Below are positions 16,600 through 25,231 of a DNA stretch of 35,212 bases, in pieces; the first letter of the stretch is position 1, and the number at the start of each line of letters is the position of its first letter. Source of the stretch: Parabacteroides sp. PM6-13 (lineage in GTDB: Bacteria; Bacteroidota; Bacteroidia; Bacteroidales; Tannerellaceae); the NCBI RefSeq assembly GCF_029892605.1, contig NZ_JARXWF010000022.1:1-35212 (forward strand), read 5' to 3'. A program made the translations under genes and the position numbers. The notes beneath the pieces were generated by a model. It made no database searches and was not told where the DNA came from. It saw nothing but the letters and a program-made list of their open reading frames with translations.

Positions 16600-17898
16600 A
16601 TGAAACTAAGAAGTTTATTATTTGGTATGATGGCAGCTGTGGCATTCACAGCTTGTTCAGACAAGGGAGAAGACATCCCGGTGGTAGAAGAAGCGAAAAC
16701 TATGTTGGGCGTTAAAACCGAAAACTTAAGCACACGTGCAGATGATGCTATAAATACGCTTACGGTTTATGTGTTTAATGCTGAAACTGGTGTGTTAGAA
16801 GCAACAGGAGATGACAATTCTAAGACAGCGACAATCGTTGAGCCGTTTGAAGTAACGGAAGGTAGAAAGAAAGTGATTGTACTTGCCAATGCAACATCTA
16901 ATGCAACAACTTTGGCTAATTTTTTGCTTGATACTAAGTTGCTTGCTACAGAAGGTGTAGAAAATTTGTCTATGAATAGCCGTGTGTATAATGTTAGTAT
17001 CACTAAAAATGTGATTAACTATTTAGGATATGCTGAAGATGTTGCTATGCCTACCAATGGTATCAACATTACTCCGACAGAAGGTGATTATACAAATGAG
17101 ATCAAGATGTTCCGCAATACAGCTAAGATCGTATTGGGTGGAATTAAGTTAGGTAGCAAGTTGCTTGATACGGAAGAAGATGATGTAGTAACAGAAAAAG
17201 CTTACTATTCAAACCCAAAACTGACAATTACTGGCGTATATATTTTGGGTGCGCAAGGAACTACTCTTCTTGCCGGTGGTGAAGGCGAATGGACTCCTGC
17301 TCTTCCAGTAGCTAAGACTTTCTATCATGCTACAGATGACGCTTATGCGGCTTATGCTACTGATAAGTATATTAAACCGGAGCTTTCTACAGAACTCTCT
17401 GCTTTGGTTGGAAGCTATACGGCAACTATGGAATCTAAAGACGGTAAACAAGTTGAAGTTGAACCGGGAACTACATTCTATGTGTATGAAAACGAGGCTG
17501 ATACATTCTCGACAAATGCAATTCCTCACACATTGTTGGTAATCGCCGGTGATATCGAATATGATATGGTTGTTGACGGACAAGATGATCCGAAAAGAAT
17601 TACGTTAGAAAATCGCTTCTGGTCTGTTCCTGTAGGAGCTGTTCCTTATACTATTAAGGAGTCAAAAGATTACTCTTATATTGGTGAATTTGCACAAGGT
17701 CAAGATCGTGCTACTGAAATTTACGGAGATGGCAGCAAATATATCGGTATCAAACGTAATCTGCAGTACAACGTAGTCGCAACTATCAACTCAGTAGGTT
17801 ATACAACTCCTTATGGTGGTGGTGACAAAACTATGCTGGGTGTTCAGGTAAGAGTTGTGCCTTGGGGTGAAGTAGATTTCGATTTTGAAATCAACTAA
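16600..17898 (+). CDS. FimA/Mfa1-type fimbrillin, probable major shaft subunit
   Basis: The 432-aa product is a lipoprotein precursor (lipobox AFTAC, Cys19). A maturation site LSTR|AD places Arg46 before the first predicted strand of the fimbrillin fold (INTLTVYVFNAETGVLEAT). In P. gingivalis FimA the trypsin-like cleavage also follows Arg46. Later segments fit the family: KKVIVLANATSN, MFRNTAKIVLGGIKLG, FYVYENEAD, RNLQYNVVATINSVG and a C-terminal strand VRVVPWGEVDF. It is monocistronic, with its own regulon promoter, a long leader and a strong terminator. This is why I take it as the main shaft pilin; that role is inferred, the family is clear. Confidence 0.85.
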   Translation: MKLRSLLFGMMAAVAFTACSDKGEDIPVVEEAKTMLGVKTENLSTRADDAINTLTVYVFNAETGVLEATGDDNSKTATIVEPFEVTEGRKKVIVLANATSNATTLANFLLDTKLLATEGVENLSMNSRVYNVSITKNVINYLGYAEDVAMPTNGINITPTEGDYTNEIKMFRNTAKIVLGGIKLGSKLLDTEEDDVVTEKAYYSNPKLTITGVYILGAQGTTLLAGGEGEWTPALPVAKTFYHATDDAYAAYATDKYIKPELSTELSALVGSYTATMESKDGKQVEVEPGTTFYVYENEADTFSTNAIPHTLLVIAGDIEYDMVVDGQDDPKRITLENRFWSVPVGAVPYTIKESKDYSYIGEFAQGQDRATEIYGDGSKYIGIKRNLQYNVVATINSVGYTTPYGGGDKTMLGVQVRVVPWGEVDFDFEIN

Positions 17899-17933
17899 GA
17901 TTTTTCCCTTGATTTTTTAGATCAAAAATATGT

Positions 17934-17963
17934 AAAGCCCCCGAACATTCGGGGGCTTTTTTT
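17934..17963 (+). terminator. Intrinsic terminator
   Basis: AAAGCCCCCGAA pairs with TTCGGGGGCTTT across a two-base gap and runs into seven T. It isolates the first fimbrillin gene from the next operon. Confidence 0.9.
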
Positions 17964-18054
17964 GTTTATAGGATAGACAGAGCGAAAGCGTTGTGTTTAC
18001 AGGCGATAAGAGGAGGTGAAATACTGAGCAGCGGTTGAAAATATTGCTTGCAGA

Positions 18055-18147
18055 GGTAAACCTATCACAGGCGGAAAATTGATACATACAACCCTTAAGA
18101 TAGAGAGAAGTGCCTATCTTTTATATAGTTTTAATTTGTTATTTTTG
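18055..18147 (+). promoter_or_regulatory. Regulon promoter of the four-gene pilus operon
   Basis: The -7 box is TATTTTTG (18140-18147). GCCTATC starts at 18112, exactly 28 bp upstream. ACCCTTAAGAT has its ACC at 18091, 21 bp earlier. A full site GGTAAACCTATC lies at 18055-18066, with two weaker GGT-A-rich sites before it near 18015 and 18033. There is no -33 TTG. The leader is about 50 nt. Confidence 0.65.
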
Positions 18148-18201
18148 TATCATTAAAAGTATAGTGTACAAACAAGAGTTAAGAATGAAATATATATCAT
18201 T

Positions 18202-19497
18202 ATGAAACTGAAAAATTATATTTTATGCATGGCAGCGATCGGTATCTTAGCCGGCTGCTCAGACAATGAACCGATTTTAGACAATCCGATTCAACCGGGA
18301 ACCGCCCTGCTTTCACTGGCGATTGACACACGCGACGTTATGACCAAAGGAATGACCAAAGCGGATGAGGATGCGACTATTGCATCATTGTCTGTGTTTG
18401 TTTATGACGCAACATCTGGCAAGCTTTTGGCCGATAAAACAAAAGAAATAGAAGCTGGTGCGCAAACAGAGGTTGATAGTATCCTGGTGAGTCCGGTGCT
18501 TTCCAAGGTGTTGGTTTTAGCCAATCTGGAGAATGATATGATTGAATTGCTCAAAAAAACAGACTTGAATGGTGCTTTGGCTGCGACAACAGTTTTAAGC
18601 TCTGAGAGTATGGGGCGTTTCACCATGAGTAGCGAACTGAAAACTGTACGGATCCAAGAGTACTTATACAATATGATGGGTTATACAGATCTGCAGGTTG
18701 AGAATACGGAAAATGCCGTTTCGATTTATCAGGAGAAAGAAACTGATCCCTCTATTAAGCTGTATCGTACTGTGGCACGTGTGCAACTGATGTCAGTTGA
18801 GTATGATGACGAAAAAGATGAATTTGGGACATTTGTCAGCCTAACAATCGACTCCATGTTTCTGGGAAATGTAAAGAGTAGCTCTTACATCGCTTCAAAT
18901 AAAGACTATTTGCAAGTAGAAGTAGCGGACGCTGCACTGCCTGCTAATGGCTGGTGGTTTGGTTCGCATGAGTTCTGGGCTGATCGTCCATACAAGACAC
19001 CGGTAGGTAATCAAGAAGATGGTCAAACGAAATTGGAAAAAGATCTATTGTCTCATCAATTTGAAGCACCCCTTACTCTAACCAAAACTCCTGAAAAATT
19101 GGAGGTGACGGGTGAAAAGGGCAATGCAATTGACGGAAAACAATTCTTTATTTATGAAAATTCGGCGGATGGTGCGGGGCGCTCTGCTGGCTATACAACC
19201 TATCTGGTGCTTCGGGGTACCTATGTTTATCTGGACAAGGAAGGCAAACAGAAAGAAATGAAGGATCGTTATTATCCGATTCCGATTAATAATAATAAAG
19301 GGACATCGACACAAACTGGCGTGTTAATGCCTAATCACCAAGGAATTATGCGTAATAATAGTTATGATATTTGGGTAACAGTGTACGGTCCCGGTTCTGA
19401 TGAGCCTTGGCTGCCAAGTGAGTTCATTAACTTGAACGCGAAAGTGGTTGTGGTTAATTGGTATCCGAAAGTGGTGATTGAAGAGCCCGTAGAATAA
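18202..19497 (+). CDS. Mfa1/FimA-type fimbrillin
   Basis: The 431-aa product has the lipobox LAGC (Cys19) and two candidate maturation sites, MTK|G (Lys49) and MTK|A (Lys53). These precede the first strand IASLSVFVYDATSGKLLAD. Family segments include SKVLVLANLEND, IKLYRTVARVQLMSVEYDD, KQFFIYENSADGAG, RGTYVYLDKEG and a C-terminal RNNSYDIWVTVYGPGSDEP, as in Mfa1-type fimbrillins. It is the first gene of a four-gene operon, 49 bp before the anchor gene. It is a second shaft-type or adaptor pilin; which one cannot be told from sequence alone. Confidence 0.85.
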   Translation: MKLKNYILCMAAIGILAGCSDNEPILDNPIQPGTALLSLAIDTRDVMTKGMTKADEDATIASLSVFVYDATSGKLLADKTKEIEAGAQTEVDSILVSPVLSKVLVLANLENDMIELLKKTDLNGALAATTVLSSESMGRFTMSSELKTVRIQEYLYNMMGYTDLQVENTENAVSIYQEKETDPSIKLYRTVARVQLMSVEYDDEKDEFGTFVSLTIDSMFLGNVKSSSYIASNKDYLQVEVADAALPANGWWFGSHEFWADRPYKTPVGNQEDGQTKLEKDLLSHQFEAPLTLTKTPEKLEVTGEKGNAIDGKQFFIYENSADGAGRSAGYTTYLVLRGTYVYLDKEGKQKEMKDRYYPIPINNNKGTSTQTGVLMPNHQGIMRNNSYDIWVTVYGPGSDEPWLPSEFINLNAKVVVVNWYPKVVIEEPVE

Positions 19498-19546
19498 ACG
19501 TTTAGACAAAAAGAATAATATAGCAATACGATAAAAATTAACCATT

Positions 19547-20500
19547 ATGAAACATATACATTTTACAAAACGTCTTGTCCTGGCAGTCTGCGCCTTCGCT
19601 TTCTTAGCCACGGGATGTATCAATGAAGATCTGGATCAATGCTATAAATTGAGACTCAGAGTGCTTAATGCCGCTGGTGTAGATATTACCCGGAACAGCC
19701 GTTCGGAAGATGCGACCATCTATGTGTTCGATGAAAACGGCAAATACCTCGAATCGGTAACGATGACCTACAACCAGATCACTGAGATGCAAGAGATCAA
19801 ATTAAAAACACCTTATAAAGAGGGCATGAAACTCTCTTTCCTGGCTTGGGGCAATGCCTTGGGCGCGGCGAATACCGTAAATATCTACGAAAGCCAGAAC
19901 CTGAATGACTTTAAGTTGGAATTGGCTTCAAAAGAAGACGGAGTAGGAGCTACCAAGGTGGAACTCTTCGGTGGAACGGAAGCCATCGTGACAGCGGAAG
20001 GCAATCTGCGTCAGGATGAGTGGATCGAAATCGAACCCAAAGCGGGAACCATTACGATGGCAACCTATAACCTGCAACGCTACCTGGCAAGAGCCGGTAT
20101 CTCTGATAAGGAATTCAAACTGCGCCTGAACGAAACAAAAGGCGGTTTAGGTAGCGAAGCGACACCGCTAAATGCCGAAGCAACCCTGGCACAGGATGGT
20201 CGTTGGGATATTCCTAAATCGGATGCTTATAGCGGATTGGATTTCACGGCCAACGAGTGGGTATCTCCTGAAATAGAAGATTTCGCGATAGCCTCTACCG
20301 GATTGACTGCGTTGATTCGCACAGCCGATGGCAATGTGTTGGATGATGATATGCTGGACTATGTGGATGAAAATCCTATTGAGATCGCTCCGGAAAATGA
20401 TGCTTTTGTTCTGTTTGAATGGGGTGACGATGGCGTATATATCGGCACAAGAGTGATTGTACGTCCTTGGGGATATGTAGAAGATCCGATCGAATTCTAA
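19547..20500 (+). CDS. FimB/Mfa2-family pilus anchor lipoprotein
   Basis: The 317-aa product has a signal peptide ending LATGC (Cys24), directly followed by the family mark CINEDLDQC (second Cys32) and LRLRVLNAAGVDIT, then DATIYVFDENGKYLESV. In P. gingivalis, FimB and Mfa2 end and anchor the growing pilus at the outer membrane. There is no T-K/R-A maturation site before the first strand, unlike the nine fimbrillins here, so the lipid anchor would be kept. It is the second gene of the operon, where anchors usually follow the pilin. The C-terminus VIVRPWGYVEDPIEF resembles that of the pilins. Confidence 0.85.
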   Translation: MKHIHFTKRLVLAVCAFAFLATGCINEDLDQCYKLRLRVLNAAGVDITRNSRSEDATIYVFDENGKYLESVTMTYNQITEMQEIKLKTPYKEGMKLSFLAWGNALGAANTVNIYESQNLNDFKLELASKEDGVGATKVELFGGTEAIVTAEGNLRQDEWIEIEPKAGTITMATYNLQRYLARAGISDKEFKLRLNETKGGLGSEATPLNAEATLAQDGRWDIPKSDAYSGLDFTANEWVSPEIEDFAIASTGLTALIRTADGNVLDDDMLDYVDENPIEIAPENDAFVLFEWGDDGVYIGTRVIVRPWGYVEDPIEF

Positions 20501-20546
20501 CCATTAGAAGAGTAACCGTAAGAAATAACAAAAAAGTATATCGATT

Positions 20547-21602
20547 ATGAAACTAAGAAATATCATATTGTTTATGTGCGTAATGGTCGCCTTTTCGGCC
20601 TGCCGGAAAGAAGATCTGCCCGATGGCGGGAAGAAAGACGCACGGGTATCTGTCAATGTGAAGGTACAGGAAAGAAAGACGAAGGCACAGGATCCGTATG
20701 AGCTGCCGGGTGAAGCAAATATCAATTCGTTGGTTATCTTTGTCTTTGCAGAGGACGGCTCCAAGACAGGGGTAGGCAACTATCCGAATATCAACGCGGA
20801 ATATGAATACCCCATCGAAGGGGTAGAGGCCACTTCGGGCAACTCCAAAATTGTGGCCATTGCCAATGCGCCGGCTAATTTTGAGAGCACAATCCAGTCG
20901 TACGATCAATTGGACGCCTCCTTGACACAGCTCTCGGCACAGACGCAGACTAATTTGGTGATGAGCTCAGAAGTGATAACGAAAAACTTGGTAACAGGCG
21001 ATAACCTATTAGGAGATATCCTCTTAACCCGTGTGCCTGCCCGTTTGCAGTTAGCCGGTGTCTATGTTGATTTTAAGGGTAAAGCAGGTTTAGTTGGTCG
21101 CCAGGTGCGGATTGATGAGATCTGGTTTGAAAACGTTCGTTCCGAATCACATTATTTCAGTGTGGAAGATTGGGGTGTAGTAGAAAAGCAGGGCGATAAC
21201 CTGATCTCTACTTCGGTACATACTCCCGAAAACCTGGTTATTACAGACGGAGTACGCACTACCTATCCTGACATTATTTACCGTCAGTATGTGATGGAAA
21301 ATGCAGGCATGCACAATGAAGAAAAAGAACTTGAAAATCCGACACAAATAAAAGTAAAAGCAACCTTGCTTGGTACAGATCTGTTTGATCCGATCGAAAA
21401 AGAATTTACCGCTGTGATCAATCAGAACGGAGTACATGTGACCGGAATGCATGACGGACATAAATATGTGTATCGCAATTATGTGTATAACATAACCCTA
21501 ACGTTTGGTGAGAATAGCTTCGATGAAAATACTTCCTATTTAGGGATACAGGTAACTGTTGTCGATTGGGGTGAAGTTGACTATCCCTGGGAAGATGACT
21601 AA
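20547..21602 (+). CDS. Fimbrillin-like accessory pilin
   Basis: The 351-aa product has the lipobox FSAC (Cys19), a maturation site KTK|A (Lys46) and a first strand INSLVIFVFAEDGSKTG. Then come SKIVAIANAP, LTRVPARLQLAGVYVDF, YVYRNYVYNITLTFGENSF and the C-terminal VTVVDWGEVDY. Its ending is very close to that of the pilin at 16600 (VRVVPWGEVDF), so a shared polymerisation surface is likely. It is the third gene of the operon and one of the shortest fimbrillins here. It is probably an adaptor or minor pilin. Confidence 0.8.
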   Translation: MKLRNIILFMCVMVAFSACRKEDLPDGGKKDARVSVNVKVQERKTKAQDPYELPGEANINSLVIFVFAEDGSKTGVGNYPNINAEYEYPIEGVEATSGNSKIVAIANAPANFESTIQSYDQLDASLTQLSAQTQTNLVMSSEVITKNLVTGDNLLGDILLTRVPARLQLAGVYVDFKGKAGLVGRQVRIDEIWFENVRSESHYFSVEDWGVVEKQGDNLISTSVHTPENLVITDGVRTTYPDIIYRQYVMENAGMHNEEKELENPTQIKVKATLLGTDLFDPIEKEFTAVINQNGVHVTGMHDGHKYVYRNYVYNITLTFGENSFDENTSYLGIQVTVVDWGEVDYPWEDD

Positions 21603-21654
21603 TCAGTGGACATAAAGAAAAAGTAAAGAGTTAACACGTAAAAAGGAGAACGTT

Positions 21655-22995
21655 ATGAAACGAATATATTTGATACTTATGACAGTGGCCGCCATCCTGA
21701 TGGTAGGCTGTAACGAGGAAACGCCTCAGCCTATTCAGGTCGAGGATCAGGAGGTTTCCCTGCAGATCGGTATACAGAAACCTTTCGCGACCAAGGCGAC
21801 GGATGAACTTCGGTTTGCCGGGGAAGATAGTGTCCATAACCTGACCGCGTTGGTGTTTACGACCAACGGAGGCTTTGTAGCTGGAAAGCGTGAAGTAGCG
21901 GCACCGGGGAAAACAGCTTTGGCGATCTATGATATAGTTCTTCCGATAGGGAAATATAATATCCTGTTGTTGGCGAACACCAACGCGGGTATTATTGACC
22001 GGGCGAAAGGCGGTTTTGATGCCTTGCAGGAGAATGTAGAAAGTATCCTTGATCAAAAGCAGAATCACCTGTTGATGGCAAGTAAACTGTTCAAAAACGT
22101 ACAGTTGGTGGCCTACGAAGAGGGTGTGCGTTTGAGTTATAACTTCCTGTTGGAAGATGAAAACGCGAATAATGAAGCAGCCAAGATTGTAAGCGGTATT
22201 AAGGTATTGAAAACAGAGACAGAACGGAACGCGTATGATTATACGGAAACGATAGCAAAGAAAGTAGAACTGACCCGTTTGGCGGCACGTATCCAGTTGG
22301 ATGAAATCAAGGTGGCTTTCCCGAAAGATAATGATGATCTTACCTATCAGTTTGATGGTGCAACCTTTACCTTGACCTCTGTCTTTATGGCGAATATCCG
22401 TCCGCAGACTTATTTGACTCCGGTGGATGGTAGAACAGTTGGTCTGTTTGAACGGGTATCAACCGATCCTGTCTATTTCCGCGGTGGTCCGGCTACTTAT
22501 ACCGAGCAGATGCAATATATCGTGCCGGGATCTTCTATCGATACGCGTTTTGGGAAAGATTATGATGCTATTACCTTGGCGGATGGCGAAAATCATGTAT
22601 TTTCTTACGAGGTAAAAGACAAGGCTGATGATATGTTCTTCTGTTACGCGTTTGAAAACCAGAATGTGTATAACAGTACTTTTACACCGGGCAACCCAGA
22701 AGCCACTCCTCCAACAGTAGATGTGGTTACTGTAACATCCAATGGTGACACTCGTATGATTATTTCCGGATATATTACTTTGGGCAACGGTACCCAACTG
22801 GCGGAGACCTATTATCATATTCCAATTAAGAAAGGTACTCAGAAAGTCGATCGCAACCATGTATACGGCGTAAGCGTAACGATCAGAGGTTTAGGTTCCG
22901 ACGGTCCCGACCTGAAAGACCATTACGTAGCCATCCAGCCGGTGATCACAGTTGAAAACTGGAAATATGTAAAACAAGTCGAAACAGATGAATAA
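21655..22995 (+). CDS. Fimbrillin-like accessory pilin
   Basis: The 446-aa product has the lipobox MVGC (Cys19), a maturation site ATK|A (Lys47) and a first strand VHNLTALVFTTNGGFVAG. Later blocks are YNILLLANTNAG, VELTRLAARIQLDEIKVAF, FFCYAFENQNVYN and RNHVYGVSVTIRGLGSDGPD. The last resembles the RNNSYDIWVTVYGPGSDEP block of the pilin at 18202, suggesting these two are close paralogues. It is the last gene of the four-gene operon, before a strong terminator. It is an adaptor or minor pilin. Confidence 0.8.
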   Translation: MKRIYLILMTVAAILMVGCNEETPQPIQVEDQEVSLQIGIQKPFATKATDELRFAGEDSVHNLTALVFTTNGGFVAGKREVAAPGKTALAIYDIVLPIGKYNILLLANTNAGIIDRAKGGFDALQENVESILDQKQNHLLMASKLFKNVQLVAYEEGVRLSYNFLLEDENANNEAAKIVSGIKVLKTETERNAYDYTETIAKKVELTRLAARIQLDEIKVAFPKDNDDLTYQFDGATFTLTSVFMANIRPQTYLTPVDGRTVGLFERVSTDPVYFRGGPATYTEQMQYIVPGSSIDTRFGKDYDAITLADGENHVFSYEVKDKADDMFFCYAFENQNVYNSTFTPGNPEATPPTVDVVTVTSNGDTRMIISGYITLGNGTQLAETYYHIPIKKGTQKVDRNHVYGVSVTIRGLGSDGPDLKDHYVAIQPVITVENWKYVKQVETDE

Positions 22996-23033
22996 ACCCA
23001 TGGGAATCAACTAATCCCATCGTATAAAATACC

Positions 23034-23070
23034 AATCCCCTGCCTCCTTTCGGAGGCAGGGGATTTTTTT
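23034..23070 (+). terminator. Intrinsic terminator of the four-gene operon
   Basis: AATCCCCTGCCTCC pairs with GGAGGCAGGGGATT around a TTTC loop, with seven T after it. Confidence 0.9.
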
Positions 23071-23166
23071 ATGTCTTGTAATATTTGAAGGAGAAAGGAG
23101 AAAGGAGAAAGGGGCATCTTCTGATTTAGTAAGATGTGAAGATGGGCAAGGTACACTGAAATGAGT

Positions 23167-23376
23167 TAAATCCCGCAGGGATTTCCTATTCGTAACCCTC
23201 GGTAAGAGAGCGAAGCGAACGACCGGGGGTATTCCGCTAATAATAACTAATGAACCCGGAATGGGTTCAACCCGCTTCGGGGTTGCTTGTATAGTAGGTC
23301 TTGTCTATCTGCCTACCTACCACGGGTTTGCTTCGCTACACCCGCGGTTACGAATAGGAAATCCCTGCGGGATTTA
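23167..23376. mobile_element. MITE-like element, complete copy with 30-bp terminal inverted repeats
   Basis: The unit is 210 bp. The terminal arms 23167-23196 and 23347-23376 are perfect 30-bp reverse complements (left arm begins TAAATCCCGCAGGG). 23198-23376 is nearly identical to 1-175. There is no reading frame of note inside and no clear target-site duplication. Mobility is inferred from the repetition and the terminal repeats only. Confidence 0.7.
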
Positions 23377-23419
23377 TATGAAAACCTTCCAATTTTGTAA
23401 GAATTGAAGGTGGGGATCG

Positions 23420-23617
23420 CGCCGCAGGCGTGAGATTATGCATAACCGTATGCAAGCGTAGCGCAGCTTACGGTATAGCGACTCCCTATCAATCAAGCGC
23501 CGCAGGTGCGAGATCTGCCATAATCCCGCCCCATGCGGGGCTTTTTATATAGGTGATTCACTACCGTAAGCTGCGCTACGCTTGCATACGGTTATGCATA
23601 ATCTCACGCCTGCGGCG
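23420..23617. repeat. Inverted repeat with perfect 56-bp arms
   Basis: The arms 23420-23475 and 23562-23617 are exact reverse complements (left arm begins CGCCGCAGGCGTGAGATT). The 86-bp loop holds a small GCCCC-ATGC-GGGGC hairpin with a T run (about 23527-23546) and a decayed direct copy of the arm start near 23499. Such long perfect arms suggest recent origin or active correction. Confidence 0.9.
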
Positions 23618-23822
23618 TGCTTTCCCACAAACCTTCCCATCTTCTCCCTTTCTCCTTTCTCCCTTCTCCTTTCTCCTTCACATCTTCTCCAATTTGAAGA
23701 TCCTCCCCCCGCAATCTGCGCCATCTATGCCAACCCTTATGATCCCCCTTCCTCCTCTCTTGTAGAAAGGGGGCAACTACCCCAAAACCCTTTTATTGAT
23801 CGGGGTTTTTTATGCGAGGCGT

Positions 23823-23936
23823 GGTATTTCTATCCTTTTGAAGGTATTCCTTTCAACCCTTGCGAAATTGGTAGTTTTACCCCTTAAGATTGAAATTACC
23901 ACCTATCGCCACCTATTGAATTTGAGTATATTTTTG
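23823..23936 (+). promoter_or_regulatory. Regulon promoter of the three-gene tip operon
   Basis: The -7 box is TATTTTTG (23929-23936). ACCTATC starts at 23901, exactly 28 bp upstream. GGTAGTTTTACC lies at 23870-23881, with its ACC 22 bp before the ACCTATC, and CCCTTAAGAT follows it, as at 18092. Further sites are GGTATTTCTATC (23823) and GGTATTCCTTTC (23843), 20 bp apart. There is no -33 TTG. The leader is about 35 nt. Confidence 0.7.
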
Positions 23937-23977
23937 CTATCAGATAAACCGAGAATAACAATAAAAAATATTTCGAC

Positions 23978-25162
23978 ATGAAACTGAATAATATACTTTT
24001 AATTGCTTCCTTCCTTTTTGCAGCCGTTGCATGCTCCATGGAAGATGACGTTTTAAACGAAATGACGAAAGCGAACCCGACAACCGATGCAGACGCAACC
24101 GAATTGTATGTCTCTTTTAATTTGAATGGGAACGACCTGGGAACAAAGGGCGGTACTTCTGAAAATAACGGTGATGTTGCTTCTGACATGATCTCAACTG
24201 CTTCTGTGGTTGTCTTCTTGAATAATGGCACGACTCTTGACGGAACCGACAAGGTTTACTTTGCACAAGATGACGTGACTGTAATAACAGGATCCAATGG
24301 CTCTTATCTGAATACAAAAGTATTATTGAAAACCGGTACCAATTACGATGTATATGTAATAGGTGATACCAAAGAATCATTTGCCGGCTTGACAACAAGA
24401 GCCGCCGTGCAAGATGCCTATTTAGGTAAAGATGATGCTGCCAAGACCGACCTGACCAATTTGGTTAAATTCGGTCAGACAGGAAAATTCAGCTATGCTA
24501 AAAGCGAAGGCTATCCTACCATAACAGATGCTTTAGACAATGTAAAAGCATTAGACGTGAAATTGAAACAACTAACAGCCATGGTTGAATTGACTAAGGT
24601 CACTGTTAAAGGTTTTGCCAACAACACCCTTCCGGCTGACGTAACCTTGAAAAGCGTTCGTCTGTTGAACCAGAACACAATGCGTCAATTGAAAGACGGG
24701 CAAACAGACACCAATTCAAAATTTGATAATGTTGCCTGGGATGTAACTAATGGATATAAAATATTTGATGGCGCAACAAATGCAGCAGTAACCACAGGTA
24801 TCCCTGCTACTTTAGCCTCTTTTGTTACCTATCCTAACTCAGGTGTTGCGGTAGGTGATGAATTAGAAAACCTGACTGCCCTTGAACTGACATTCCAGGT
24901 GGGCACTAAAACCGAGACAAAAAACTACGTGATCAATCGCCTGACAGAAATAGATGGTAGTTTTGACAACAATGTAGGTGAGAAGAATGATAAAAATAAA
25001 GGTCATACCGAACATTCTTATATCCAAGCTGGTTATATCTATCAGTTGGAAGCCAATGTGAAAGTAACAGGCGATGGCATCGAATGCACCGTGGTATGTT
25101 GCACGAAGGACTGGGAATATAATGAGTATGAAGTGATACTGGAAGAAGTACCTGCGAATTAA
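23978..25162 (+). CDS. Fimbrillin-like protein
   Basis: The 394-aa product has the lipobox AVAC (Cys19), a maturation site GTK|G (Lys57) and a first strand ISTASVVVFLNNGTTLDG. Later parts are YDVYVIGDTKESFAG, LDVKLKQLTAMVELTKVTVKG, AGYIYQLEANVKV and a C-terminal ECTVVCCTKDWEYNEYEVIL. The ending departs from the VxxWGEVD type and has an unusual Cys-Cys pair. It is the first gene of a new operon with its own regulon promoter, 69 bp before a presumed tip protein. It is a stalk or shaft pilin of a second pilus module. Confidence 0.8.
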   Translation: MKLNNILLIASFLFAAVACSMEDDVLNEMTKANPTTDADATELYVSFNLNGNDLGTKGGTSENNGDVASDMISTASVVVFLNNGTTLDGTDKVYFAQDDVTVITGSNGSYLNTKVLLKTGTNYDVYVIGDTKESFAGLTTRAAVQDAYLGKDDAAKTDLTNLVKFGQTGKFSYAKSEGYPTITDALDNVKALDVKLKQLTAMVELTKVTVKGFANNTLPADVTLKSVRLLNQNTMRQLKDGQTDTNSKFDNVAWDVTNGYKIFDGATNAAVTTGIPATLASFVTYPNSGVAVGDELENLTALELTFQVGTKTETKNYVINRLTEIDGSFDNNVGEKNDKNKGHTEHSYIQAGYIYQLEANVKVTGDGIECTVVCCTKDWEYNEYEVILEEVPAN

Positions 25163-25231
25163 GCGATCACCCCTTAGTGATTGAATATTTGGCGATAACA
25201 ATAGAAAACAAAAAGATAAAATAATCATAAC

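Larger units (their letters stand above)
23078..23710. repeat. Composite nested repeat block
   Basis: The block is framed by a purine tract (23085-23119, GGAGAAA units) and its pyrimidine counterpart (about 23637-23682, CTCCTTT units). Inside are the complete MITE-like unit (23167-23376) and a 56-bp perfect inverted repeat (23420-23617). I see no gene. The same framing occurs at 200-1125 and 15704-16110. Confidence 0.8.
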
